From Tanytarsus gracilentus (taxonomy: Eukaryota; Arthropoda; Insecta; Diptera; Chironomidae): 64,000 nt of DNA. The DNA is taken from positions 4,216,001 through 4,280,000 of the forward strand of contig JAXRKN010000040.1 in NCBI GenBank assembly GCA_038502055.1, in the 5' to 3' direction. The notes under the pieces are model-generated. The model saw nothing but the letters and a program-made list of their open reading frames with translations, searched no databases and was not told the DNA's origin. The position numbers and the translations under genes are program-made. Positions 27,701 through 37,200 of this stretch are shown here, one piece after another (position 1 is the stretch's first letter; each line of letters opens with the position of its first letter).

Positions 27701-28511
27701 CACAAGTTTTATAGATATTTAGAATCACACACAAAAAAATAAAAGGGAGGAAGGAAAATTGCAGACAACAAGGAAAAAAAGCTTAGCGGATGAAATCAAC
27801 AATTACAAAAGAGTATATGGTCGAAGAGATAAAAAGAATGAAAGCATTTTGCTAAAGCTGTAGATAGATTGCCCATGATACTGCTGTATATTTAATTAAT
27901 GTTGTTGCGATTTAATATATTTCATTTAATTGTTTGTGATCTCTGGGCGAATAATAATTTTTCTTCGCTGTCGCTTTCTTTCCCTTGTGACTTAGTTTGT
28001 GCGTTTGTGTGTTCACAATTTTTTTCCTTCCTCTCTTCCATCTTGTGTGCGCTGGTCTTTAGAACCTAAAGATTTATTACCATTTCATTTTCTTCTTTTT
28101 TTGTTATATTTTTTTGTGTAAGCCGCCACACGATTTTGCAAAACAGAGAAAATCCTCCTTATCGGCCCCAATTACAATTGCTTATCTTTCGGCCTGCTAG
28201 AATTGAAGAATGACAGTTCTTTTAATTCATTGTTTGACTAAATAATTGGGATTTCATGCTTTGGCGTCTTAAGCGTTTGATATAAATATTTTAGTGGCAT
28301 TCTGAGAGAGCCGTTTGGTTTGATGATAAATTTATTGTTTAATTTTCAGATTGCGATTGTTTACTATTTATATGCAAAAAGTGATTACAAAATTTCGTGG
28401 ATCTTATCTTGATGCTAAAATGAACGAGGTGCTCACCCAGTTAATTAAATAATTATATTTAAAATTGCACATAAAGATATCAGTGAGTTTAAACAATAAA
28501 CTTCTTTTTTT
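9761..28511. other. Non-coding region, no firm gene
   Basis: Almost 19 kb without a supportable gene. Open frames up to 150 codons occur but lack domain-like composition, and none joins with neighbours through splice sites into a recognisable protein. The region is full of short GA, CA and ATG/CAT-type simple repeats and TAATTA and CATAAA words. The only stretch I single out is a signal-peptide-like reading frame at 22502-22732 on the minus strand. No tRNA-type B box was found by eye. Confidence 0.45.
22502..22732 (-). other. Possible first exon of a small secreted peptide gene (weak)
   Basis: The minus strand reads Met-Val-Leu-Lys-Met-Lys followed by a strongly hydrophobic Leu-rich stretch and Thr-Ser-Ser-Ala, which resembles a signal peptide with a cleavage site. 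Its codons use CTG and CTC repeatedly, unlike the AT-rich chance frames around it. The rest of the frame, after about residue 25, has no recognisable content, so if this is real the exon probably ends early and continues elsewhere. No good donor site or downstream exon was identified. Confidence 0.15.
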
Positions 28512-28679
28512 TGTTGAGATAAAAATTTTGTTTTGTAAATGGTTTGAAAAGTTTCCAGAGTTGAATGGAGAGGTTTTTATTTATTTTCTTGAGTTTGAAG
28601 GTTAATCGAATAAATATAGTTAAAGAAAAGTGTTTTTTTTCCTTAAAACTTTCAGGGCTTCGGAATTAAGGAAATCTAC
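28512..28679 (+). repeat. 5' LTR of the Copia-type element
   Basis: This segment begins TGTTGAGATAAA and ends AAATCTAC just before the primer-binding-like sequence. It is about 40 nt shorter than the downstream LTR and differs from it most in the middle, indicating indels and divergence, or sequence error. Confidence 0.65.
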
Positions 28680-28689
28680 GGTTATGGGG
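28680..28689 (+). other. Primer-binding-site-like sequence
   Basis: GGTTATGGGG lies directly next to the end of the 5' LTR. Copia-family elements commonly carry a primer site beginning GGTTATGGGC, complementary to an internal half-molecule of initiator tRNA-Met. The match breaks down after the first nine or ten bases. Confidence 0.5.
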
Positions 28690-28894
28690 AACCGTGAAAG
28701 TCAAAGAGGAAGATTTTAAGGAAATAGGAAAAGTGAAAATAAAAAAGAAGATGGGGGAAGGGAAAAATTTCTATAGTGGAAAAATTAAACGGACAATATA
28801 GACGTGGGATCAGTGCTCGCTTTGTTTGAAATGAAGATGTTTTGGAGTTTCTGAACCTGCGGTTGATGCCGCTGAAGCCGTTGTCGCGGCGTGG

Positions 28895-29122
28895 TTGGTG
28901 AAAGCAAAGAAAGCAAAACGTTTAATTACGTTTTCAATCGATCCGAGCCAGATAATCTTCATTAAAAATTCAGTTCACGGAAAAGAGGCATGGGATATGC
29001 TCAAAAGTGTTTACGGACATTCTGACGTTGGCGCGCAGGTTAGAGTTTTAAAACAACTGTGTCGAATGGAAATTAAAAGTGAGACAATGAAGGATCTCTG
29101 TGTGTGTTTTGATAACTGGTGA
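28895..29122 (+). pseudogene. Copia-type gag fragment (UBN2/gag-polypeptide family)
   Basis: The frame reads through a Lys-Ala-Lys-Lys-Ala-Lys start, a Leu-Ile-Thr-Phe-Ser-Ile-Asp stretch, then Gly-Lys-Glu-Ala-Trp-Asp-Met-Leu followed by a Val-Tyr-Gly-His-Ser motif and Met-Lys-Asp-Leu. This is the usual order of the Copia gag N-terminal domain, where a Trp-Asp-x-Leu motif precedes Tyr. The frame probably extends upstream of the first ATG-like codon, since residues before 28895 continue the same pattern. It ends at a stop codon after Phe-Asp-Asn-Trp, where intact gag would continue, and the downstream sequence is scrambled and G-rich. It is therefore a broken, non-functional copy. Confidence 0.7.
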
Positions 29123-29209
29123 ATGGGATGGTGTTGGGCCTATGGTTGGTCTTCTGGACTCGGAGAAGCTATGAAGTTGTGTGGATGGGGTGTTGTGGGC
29201 TTTGATGAT

Positions 29210-29640
29210 CGTAGGGGGGGGGGCTGGGTTGGCGAAAGGTGTTGTTTTTTAGTAAACATGACGAAACCCAAAAGCGGGGGGGTGGGGGGGGGGGGGGGGG
29301 GGGGGGGGGCGGGGGGGGGTGGTGGGGGGGGTGGGGAATCTGTTGGGGGTTTTAGGGGGGGGTGGAAGGAAGGGGGGATTGAAGGTAAAAGGGAAGAAAA
29401 GGGGAGGGAGTAGGTTGGGTGGAGGAGGAGAGGTGTAATGAGTATTGTGGGGTGAGGTTTATAGATAGATCATAAATATTAAATTAAATGAGAGCATTGT
29501 GAGGGTGATGTTAAAAAAGTATATGTGAAGTAATGGAGAAATGTGGTAAGGGTGGGGGTTAGAAAATGAGTTAAAATAATAAGTGATATATTGCTGCCTC
29601 AGAGATATTAGATGTTAGTAAGATAAGATAGCGATATCTA
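29210..29640 (+). repeat. G-rich, cytosine-depleted tract inside the element
   Basis: The tract contains a 26-nt G run at 29284-29309 and several further G runs. Only four cytosines occur in the 300 bases 29281-29580. The surrounding genome is AT-rich with both C and G on each strand, so this segment is compositionally foreign. It spans the place where the rest of gag and pol would be expected. Either the sequence is a poor single-read fill or it is a real, strongly strand-asymmetric repeat able to form G-quadruplexes. Confidence 0.75.
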
Positions 29641-29685
29641 AAGCATAAAATCAGCTAGAGAAGAGGAGGAATGCATAACCTAATT

Positions 29686-29694
29686 GAGGAGGAA
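29686..29694 (+). other. Polypurine tract of the LTR element
   Basis: GAGGAGGAA lies immediately before the TGTTGAG start of the 3' LTR, the expected position for the plus-strand priming site. A near copy, AAGAGGAGGAATG, occurs at 29661-29672. Confidence 0.55.
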
Positions 29695-29900
29695 TGTTGA
29701 GATAAACAATTTATGTTTTAGTCAAACCCCTGGTTTAGAAAAGTTTACCAGAGTTACGAACCCCTCGGAGAGAGTTCTTATAATTCTCATTCTCTCTTGA
29801 GTATTCGAAGCGTTAACATCGAATAAATATAGTTAAAGAAAAGTGTGATTTATTCTTCCTTAAAACTTTCAGGAGCTTCCGGAATTAAGGAAATCTAACA
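29695..29900 (+). repeat. 3' LTR of the Copia-type element
   Basis: This 206-bp segment is bounded by TGTT and AACA and preceded by a polypurine tract. Its last 80 or so bases align well with the end of the 5' LTR; the middle aligns poorly. AATAAATATAG inside it may be the element's own poly(A) signal. Confidence 0.7.
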
Positions 29901-30560
29901 TTTTTTTGCAAACATACAAAACGGAGATGAATGAGTCAAAGCAATATAAAATATTCGTTGCATCAAGGCATGATAAGATAAATTTTCAGTGCTTTGACTT
30001 ACTTTTAATGTCGTCGACATAATGATTCACTTAAATGTTAAAACTGAATAATTTCAGTTTATTTCCATTTTTCATAAGAAAATTTAAAAATCTTGAAATT
30101 CAATTACTAAGCGGCTTGCCTTCATTGAACTTTCTAGTTAAAATAAATAGTTTTTTAATAATTTAATCACTTCAATTTGTTGCAATAAAATTAAGAATTG
30201 CATTATTCATTACAAAGTAAAATGAAAATAATCATATTAAATTACAGTGAGAGAAAAAGACTTTTTGCGTTATCACTTCCCGTCATAAAAAGTCTGTCGA
30301 GTTCTTTCTTTTTTGCTTATCCATAATTCACTGAAAAATAAAGAATAAAAAATGAATGGGAGGTGTGTACTCAACGCATGTGTGATATCAGAGTACTCAT
30401 AATGTTGTAATTTTGACATTCTTTCGACGATAGGAGTTTAGATGACAATGATAAAACGATTGTTATTGTCGGTAGGCTCATTCAGGGAGTAGAAAGGTAA
30501 AAATTTGATGAAAACCTTCTTAAATGTGTGTAAGAATCGCGTGAGCTCAATGTCTTATCA
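29901..30560. other. Intergenic sequence upstream of the LPMO gene
   Basis: AT-rich sequence with no open frame of note. It separates the retroelement from the LPMO gene and probably holds that gene's proximal regulatory DNA; no specific binding site is recognised. Confidence 0.4.
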
Positions 30561-30609
30561 TATAAATAATGGATAAATTCGCTATTCATACGCTTAAGTG
30601 CTTTCAGTC
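30561..30609 (+). promoter_or_regulatory. Candidate core promoter of the LPMO gene
   Basis: TATAAATA at 30561 and a GATAAAT at 30572 lie upstream of the arthropod-type initiator TCAGTC (30604-30609). Spacings from TATA start to initiator A are 45 and 34 nt, longer than the ideal 30-31, so the pairing is uncertain. A start at 30606 would give a 43-nt 5' UTR. Confidence 0.35.
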
Positions 30610-30648
30610 TTCATCTAACGGCGAGATTTTAAAGAACAAAAAGTGACA

Positions 30649-31287
30649 ATGAGGCGTTTACGTCTTTTAATATTTGCTGCGTTAATTTTTAATTGCACTT
30701 TTGAGGTATTCGGACATGGAATGGTTACATCGCCAGTAGGCAGAGGAACACGCTGGAGAAATGATAGAACTGCACCGGTTGACTACAATGATAATGGCAG
30801 TAATTGTGGTGGATTTAATAATCAATGGAACGTTCAAGGAGGCAAATGTGGAATTTGTGGTGACCCCTATCAAAATTCAAGACCAAGAGCTCACGAACTT
30901 GGAGGTTCTATTGGAGTTAATGGCGTCATTGTAGCTTCTTATAGTAGAGGATCAACGATTGAAGTTACGGTAAAAATTACTGCAAATCATCTCGGGAAAT
31001 TTTTATTTGATTTGTGCAATCTTGATGCTGAGAATGAATCTGATGAGTGCTTTGAACGCAATAGACTTCAAACTAACGATGGAAAAAGTGAGTACACAGT
31101 CGGAAGTACTGCAGGTGACTACAAAGTCCTTCTTAAACTACCAAATAATCTCACCTGTCAACACTGTGTGCTTCGATGGCAATATATTGCTGGCAACAAT
31201 TGGGGATGGTGCCCAAATGGCACCGGAAAACTCGGATGTGGACCTCAGGAAAATTTTAGAACTTGCTCAGACATTAAAATTACATAA
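30649..31287 (+). CDS. AA15 lytic polysaccharide monooxygenase (chitin-binding type-4 domain protein)
   Basis: A secreted copper enzyme of the AA15 family, which oxidatively cleaves chitin and in some members cellulose. The single-exon protein has 212 residues from the ATG at 30649. Residues 1-22 form a signal peptide, and cleavage after Gly22 exposes His23, the N-terminal histidine that begins the copper-binding histidine brace. The second brace ligand is His114 in Thr-Ala-Asn-His-Leu-Gly, mature position 92, matching family spacing. Phe203 in Gln-Glu-Asn-Phe-Arg lies where I expect the axial aromatic residue. Ten cysteines in the mature chain fit several disulfides, including the Cys-Gly-x-Cys-Gly-Asp-Pro-Tyr motif near residues 67-74. 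Asn167-Leu-Thr is an N-glycosylation sequon. There is no extra carbohydrate-binding module or membrane anchor. In insects such proteins serve cuticle or peritrophic matrix turnover or diet digestion; which applies here is unknown. All key residues are present. Confidence 0.92.
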   Translation: MRRLRLLIFAALIFNCTFEVFGHGMVTSPVGRGTRWRNDRTAPVDYNDNGSNCGGFNNQWNVQGGKCGICGDPYQNSRPRAHELGGSIGVNGVIVASYSRGSTIEVTVKITANHLGKFLFDLCNLDAENESDECFERNRLQTNDGKSEYTVGSTAGDYKVLLKLPNNLTCQHCVLRWQYIAGNNWGWCPNGTGKLGCGPQENFRTCSDIKIT

Positions 31288-31321
31288 ATAAAAATGTATT
31301 ATAGCATGCAAAAATCATGTG

Positions 31322-31337
31322 AATAAAGAATTTTATT
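31322..31337. terminator. Opposed poly(A) signals between convergent LPMO and sialic acid synthase genes
   Basis: AATAAA on the plus strand (31322-31327) serves the LPMO gene 35 nt after its stop. TTTATT at 31332-31337 is an AATAAA on the minus strand, about 210 nt past the stop of the sialic acid synthase gene. The two signals are four bases apart and form an imperfect inverted repeat, so the transcripts probably overlap at their 3' ends. Confidence 0.45.
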
Positions 31338-31548
31338 TTTATCAACCATCTTAATTACAAAAGTACTGTAATTGTGTGTTTTCTCTGCGGCGAATTACTA
31401 AAAATATTAATAAATCAAACTCAACATTTGCAAGTCATAAAAAAATTATTGCACGACGTCAACTCATTATCGCAAAGTAATTATTTATCCACAAAAGAAG
31501 AAAAAATGAGTTTTTATAACGAAAGTCAGCAAAGTGTGCGTGCTCACT

Positions 31549-32977
31549 TCAGTTCGCTTCTTTGTAGCTTGTTACAAGTGTGATGTCACTCTCTATAACT
31601 GGATCATCGCAAGACACATCACGCATGAGTTCACATCCAACAACATCATCATAAAATTCCGCGGGGATTCCATTCGGTTCACTCACTTTCACACTAATAT
31701 CGCTTTCGATAAGAAACTGTCCTGCTGTCAGGTCTCTCGTGTAAACCAGACTCTTGCCCAATTTATGTTTGCACATCAATTCACATGGTAAAATTGATTT
31801 CGGTTTGTCGTCGATGTCATTGGGTTGGCATGCTTTCTCTATAAATCCCATCGGGCGTTCAAAGAGATTCAATTCGACTACAGCGTCGAGTAAATCATGT
31901 GGCATTACGGGAAGTTGTTGGAAATTCCTTTCAATCAAACGAACTTTCTTGACCAGCATATGAAGCTCTTTCGGATTCAACGACACACAATGATCCGATC
32001 CCTTTTGATTTTTATCAAGCGTAAAATGTCGCTCTAGGATTCTCGCACCCATCAAGATAGCCAACAGTGAGCATTCAATACCAATTTCGTGACCGCTATA
32101 ACCGATCGGAATGTCGGAGAATAATTTCTGATAACGAGAAATGTAATTCAATTTTGTGTCTTCGACTTGTGTCGGATATGACGATGTGCAATGGAGAAGG
32201 GCAAAATTGACATGAGCTTTGGTGAGAATGTTATGAACCTTCATGATTGTATCCTCCGTCTGCATACCCGTCGAGACTATTAATGGAACCTTCTTGCTCG
32301 CCATATATCGCATCATAGGGATATTGTTCGTATCGCCTGAGCCGATTTTTATAAATTGTAAATCCAATTGCCTCAGCTCATCAAATGAAACCTAATGATG
32401 TGAGAGTAAAGTGCTTATCAATTGGAGCGAAATGAAACATGCTTATGATTTACGATGAATAAATCTCATTTCGCAGTAACGATTCTCATCCAATTCAAGC
32501 ATGCCTCTCTCTGTACAACATAAAATTTTATGTATACGAAGAAAAAAAATTGAAAGAAGAAAATTGAAATTTACATACAATATCCATGGCAGAGGCACTG
32601 AATACTAATCCACATGATTCAGCATAATCCTTCAATTCCTTAAATTGCTCAATCGTAAATTCCAAAAATCTTTTGTGCTCGCCGTACGTTGAGCCAAAGG
32701 AATTTGGTGAGTCGTATGGTCTATCAAGAGCGCTTCGCGTAAATTTTGCCTCGAGGCGGGATTTTTGAAATTTAACACAATCAACGCCCGCACGAGATGC
32801 CTCAAGGATCATCTAGAGGAGAAAAAAATTTATTACATCAGCTTAGAGCGTGAACCAAATTAATTTGTATCAAAGTAGGGATTTTTTTATTACTTCCTTC
32901 GCACGAAGAATGTCTCCCTGGTGATTTTGTCCAATTTCCGCGATGATAAAAACAGATTTCAAATTTTTCAAATCCAT
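31549..32977 (-). CDS. NANS: N-acetylneuraminate (sialic acid) synthase, three exons
   Basis: Condenses phosphoenolpyruvate with N-acetylmannosamine 6-phosphate (or the free sugar) in the cytosol, making the sialic acid backbone. Exons are 32894-32977, 32579-32812 and 31549-32391, all joined in phase 0 at GT-AG introns of 81 and 187 nt, giving 386 residues. Motifs match animal NANS: Ala-Glu-Ile-Gly-Gln-Asn-His-Gln-Gly-Asp (13-22), Lys-Phe-Gln-Lys (42-45), Tyr-Gly-Glu-His-Lys-Arg, Gly-Ser-Gly-Asp-Thr-Asn-Asn (123-129), Gly-Tyr-Ser-Gly-His-Glu (203-208), Leu-Glu-Arg-His and Lys-Gly-Ser-Asp-His (236-240). The TIM-barrel NeuB domain is followed by the C-terminal SAF/antifreeze-like domain from about residue 307. 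Compared with human NANS as I know it, about 35 extra residues (roughly 263-300) separate the two domains. The gene is convergent with the LPMO gene. Insects usually have one such gene, expressed mainly in the nervous system. Confidence 0.93.
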
Positions 32978-35900
32978 TCTAGATAGCACACAGCAGCAAC
33001 AGCTTACAATCAAAATTAACTGCTTCTTCTCAACAATAAAGATGACGATGAAATGTGTCTCAAAGTAATTTTTGTGTCAACGACCAAATCGACAATATAA
33101 AAAAAGCGACACGACACTTTCACTTTGTGTGCCTGATGAGAAGCACAGTAGAAGTAAAAATAAAGAAGAAATCATAAATCGAATTGACCCCGAGAGTGTC
33201 TTTATGAGATGAAGTTCGTTCATGCTCTCGCCAAGACCAATTTTTATGCTGGTTAGAGGAAAGTGAGCGAGCAGAGAGAGAGTAAAAATGCCATGAAAAT
33301 GGAATCTCTTTTAATTTTAATAACATCTCTCTCTTTCTTTCTTTCTCCTTGATTGTTTGAAAGATAAGAAAAGCTGAAATAACATAATTTTCTTCTTGAC
33401 TTCTATAGTCTCGGGTCTTATATATACATTTTATATCGTATGCACTCATTCTTGCTCCGCATGCTCTCCCCTCTCCCAAACGACACCAACGTTGTCGAAA
33501 ATTGCCGCACAATTACTTCACTGTTGGACATCATTTTGATGCACAAGCTAAGATTTGAAGAATTTCTCTCAATTTCGCATGCTGGCATTTGATGTTTAAT
33601 GACTTATTAAAGAATTTCAATTTGAGACTGTGGGAAATTGAAAACTAAATGATCGAGAAAGTATGCAGGGGTCAAAATGTGAAAAATTCTGTAATCGAGT
33701 TCTTGAGAACCAAAAGTTAAAAAAGATTTTTTGTATTTTTTAAATAATTTTTGGAAAAAGTCTTTCTCACTCATGATAAAGTGATTCCTTGAATTATGAA
33801 AAAAAATGTTATGTCGACAAAACAAGTCAAAATGTGTTGCTTTTCTTTTTCTCTGCTCATGCTATGAATGTCTTTATGTGCGTAAGGCAAAACCATAAAA
33901 ATTCAATTTTCTGTTTAAGTAAGTTGATAAAATCAAAATGAGGATGGATTTTCTTATTCACCAAACGATGGAAAATTCTTTCTTATTATGTTTCGTAATA
34001 TACAACCAATTTCTTTCGTTCTCTCTTTATCGCTTTCTTCTTCATACACTTTGAGTCGGTTGTGTGTATGTATTTATTTTTGTTCGAGAGTGAATCATGG
34101 CATAAATTGATTCTATTTGATGAGGCATGATAAAATTTCTCTCTTCATCGCATTTTTTCATCAAGCTTTAGGAGGGGGTGAAATCTCTCTCTGTTGCTCT
34201 TTGGTTCATATCTCTCTCCGTAAGATGATGGTTGCACACACAAAAAATTACTTCATCGTCTTTACAGCTTCATCCCAAAAATATATTTGTTGTTGCTGTT
34301 GATCGTCCAACAAGTCATCATCATTTTTTTCTCATTTCGAGTTTTGCATATTTTAGTTGAGATATTGGGTGAGAATGGATCCTTAAAGATTTTTTTCATA
34401 AACCAATTTTACCACAAAAAATTTAACAAAATTTCACAATCGACCCCTAAAAATGTCATCTCAAAAATTATGCGAAGCTCTGATACTCTTTTAATTCGAC
34501 GAAAGCGAGGGGTGGCGACAAGAAAAAATTGTATAAACATTCACTTTTGATGAGACACCGAGACACCCTCGATGACAATTTAGTCGAAATGAAAATTTAT
34601 GAATTTAGCGTTGTCGAGTGTGATAGTGAAAGAAATTGACGAAGCAGAAGCCAAAAATCTAATAAAGAGTTTTTTCTTCTTCAAAAATGATGATGACGGG
34701 AGTTATCAAGAGCAGATGCAATTGACAAAAGATTTGTAGCGCAGTGGAGTAGTAATTGTAATAGCAATCTCGTAATTGGACATTGCATTCATGGCGAGGT
34801 GAAGAACCATAAAAAGTTCACAGCACTTGACCAAATTCCAATTTTCTTTTGTATCGTAAAAAATGCAAAAACATGGGATTATACTGCAAATGCTATGAAG
34901 AAGATAAGAAGATGAAAAGAGAGCTTAACCAGTTGAATACTCTGCAAATGAATTTCAAAGCTAGATGATGGAAAAATTTGAATCGAAATCATGGTTAAAA
35001 CTTTAATCTTCTCGAAACATAATTAATGAAAATGGCTTCAATCTGTTTAGCCTGCTCATTTGCTACCGAAAAACATCACAATATCCCGCACAATATGTCA
35101 TTCGAGAGTTTTATAAATCCCATACGCATTTAATTGATCAATTGCCATGCTTATGCTGGAGCGTAACGTCAACAACAACGACGACGATGATTATGCTTCC
35201 ACTCTAAATAAGCTCCACAATTTTTCTTTACCCTCCACGACGAAGCACTAACCGACGACATTCTATTGTTTCTAAAAGCCTGAGCTTATACATCTTTTAT
35301 GATTATTCCATTTTTATTACTCCATGATATTGTTATCCTCACTCAGCTACTATACGAAGGAGACAGACTAAAGATTCTTATGTATATGCGAACTATAAAG
35401 GCGAAAAACAGTGTCTCAGCAACAAAAACAACTAGTGGCATAGTGATGGAGATAATACCATGTTGGTAATTAGAGTCACATGAAAATTAAAAGAACGTTC
35501 TTATTTTCTTCTTTATTATACAGTTAAGATTATGTCTTTGAGCTATGATGAGAAAAAGTAGTTTTTCAAGTGCTATGTGTGTGTGTGTGTATGGAGAAGA
35601 ATAATTTTATTTTTCATCAAGGACAGGACAATAGCGAGAATCGTTTGTGTGCATAATTTGTATGATATTCACAATGTTGTTACACGCTGCTAGAGAGAAA
35701 AGCAGCAACATAAGACTTTTTATCATCTAAATTAGTCCCGTAATCAAAAATTTCCCTCTTGGCAGTTAATAGGGTGGTTGTTGTTCCTTGCGCTCGATGG
35801 ACTATGGAAGGGGAAACGAATGACATGGAATTTATTCGGAGTTCTTCTCTTATCAGTCAACCATCTTCCACTAGATTATTCAGAGCGCTCATAGCACTTC

Positions 35901-37200
35901 AATTGTCATTCGAGTGAAATAAGAAAACAACTTTATCCCTCTCACTCCACCCAATTTATATTGTCTTAGCATTTCACCCACAAACTAACTCAGTTCTGTC
36001 ATCTCATGAGAGATAATTTGTATGTCTGTTGTTGCTTGTGTCTTCAATTAGTTATTTAATCTTCAAATTGAAACTAATCTCATGGTTTTATCAATTCATA
36101 TGTTTGTGTGTGCTCCTATTGAGCCTTTCTCTATTATAATTATTTCTAATTTTTTTTTATTCCTCGATCTTTTGTTTTTTTTCATTCAATGATGCTGAAT
36201 CTTTTTAAGAGTTTGCAGACAAATCATGGCTCAAAATTTCACAATTGAAATTCCTCTAAAAATTTTCAAAGTGCTTTATAAGATTTTAAACTTTAGTGGA
36301 ATGTGAAGGAAAAGAAAATCATGCGACAGACAAAGAAGCAGGATGCACATAATTCCATCAGTTACTCAATTATTTATTCACTTCGATGTTGAGCAAGGTG
36401 CTCTCATTCAAAAGGTAAATATCCACAAGCAAGAAGGATGACTTCGAGTATGAGTCGTACACCGTCTGGCGCAACACTCTCTCTCCCCTGTTACTTGTTT
36501 TTATTTTCGTCGTCCTCAACCGACCAATTTCGAAGAGCAGCAGCAGCATTTTGCCGCAAAAAGAAGACTTGAGGCAATTTAATGCTGCTGATAAAATATT
36601 TATGAAAGCATGTCGCTTTATTGACCACCTGCAGCTCGTTTTTAAAAGCTATATCCATGCTTACACTTTTCACGGCGCCTCTTCAACTCGAAGCATGTTC
36701 AAAGGTGTTTTATGATTCTCCCACTCGCAGTCATTCTGTATTTCCTCAGCTTCCGTACATTTTTTTTTCGCAGACAAAAAGAGAGATCGAGTACGCGCGG
36801 GCATTAGCAATAAAGATACAATCATACAATGGGCTTGCGGGTCACCACACTCCACCGCTACAGATGATACTGCGTACAAATACAATTTGTTGAATTCCGT
36901 GTACATTTGTTGAGCTTATAAATTTTAGAGTATACGTGGAGAACGAGAAAATCGGCATGTGTGAAGGCAATTGTCGGTTGAGGTAAAAAAAAGGATTTCA
37001 ACCTTCATTGTTTTTTCATCGAGAACTACCCACACTCAGTACACACATTTATTGGCTGCACGATAGCCAATTCCAAAATGACGCAATGTATTATTTTGTT
37101 AGAAAAATCAACACACCTATCAATTATCTCGAATTTCAATTACACACTCGTTTCTTTTATTTCCATTTCTAATCGAAAGTATCAATTAGCAAATCATTTA
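32978..37200. other. Non-coding region between NANS and MITD1
   Basis: About 4.2 kb with no supportable gene. The NANS promoter should lie just above 32977 on the minus strand, but no clear TATA or initiator pair is seen. The rest is AT-rich with GA, CA and CAT microsatellite tracts and short chance frames. Confidence 0.45.

Larger units (their letters stand above)
28512..29900 (+). mobile_element. Decayed, pol-less Copia-type LTR retrotransposon
   Basis: Two related LTR-like segments (28512-28679 and 29695-29900) flank about 1 kb. Both begin TGTTGAGATAAA and share a long 3' part running through ATCGAATAAATATAGTTAAAG to GGAATTAAGGAAATCTA. The downstream copy is bounded by TGTT...AACA, the short inverted repeat typical of LTRs. 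Directly after the upstream LTR, GGTTATGGGG resembles the primer-binding site used by many Copia elements, which matches an internal fragment of initiator tRNA-Met. A polypurine tract precedes the second LTR. The interior encodes part of a gag polyprotein but has no protease, integrase or reverse transcriptase. The insertion lies in T-rich DNA, and T runs on both sides are compatible with a 5-bp target duplication but uninformative. Confidence 0.75.

Noticed and set aside
29123..29413. Plus-strand Gly-rich 96-codon frame
   Set aside because: It is the translation of G homopolymers inside the decayed retroelement, not a glycine-rich protein gene.
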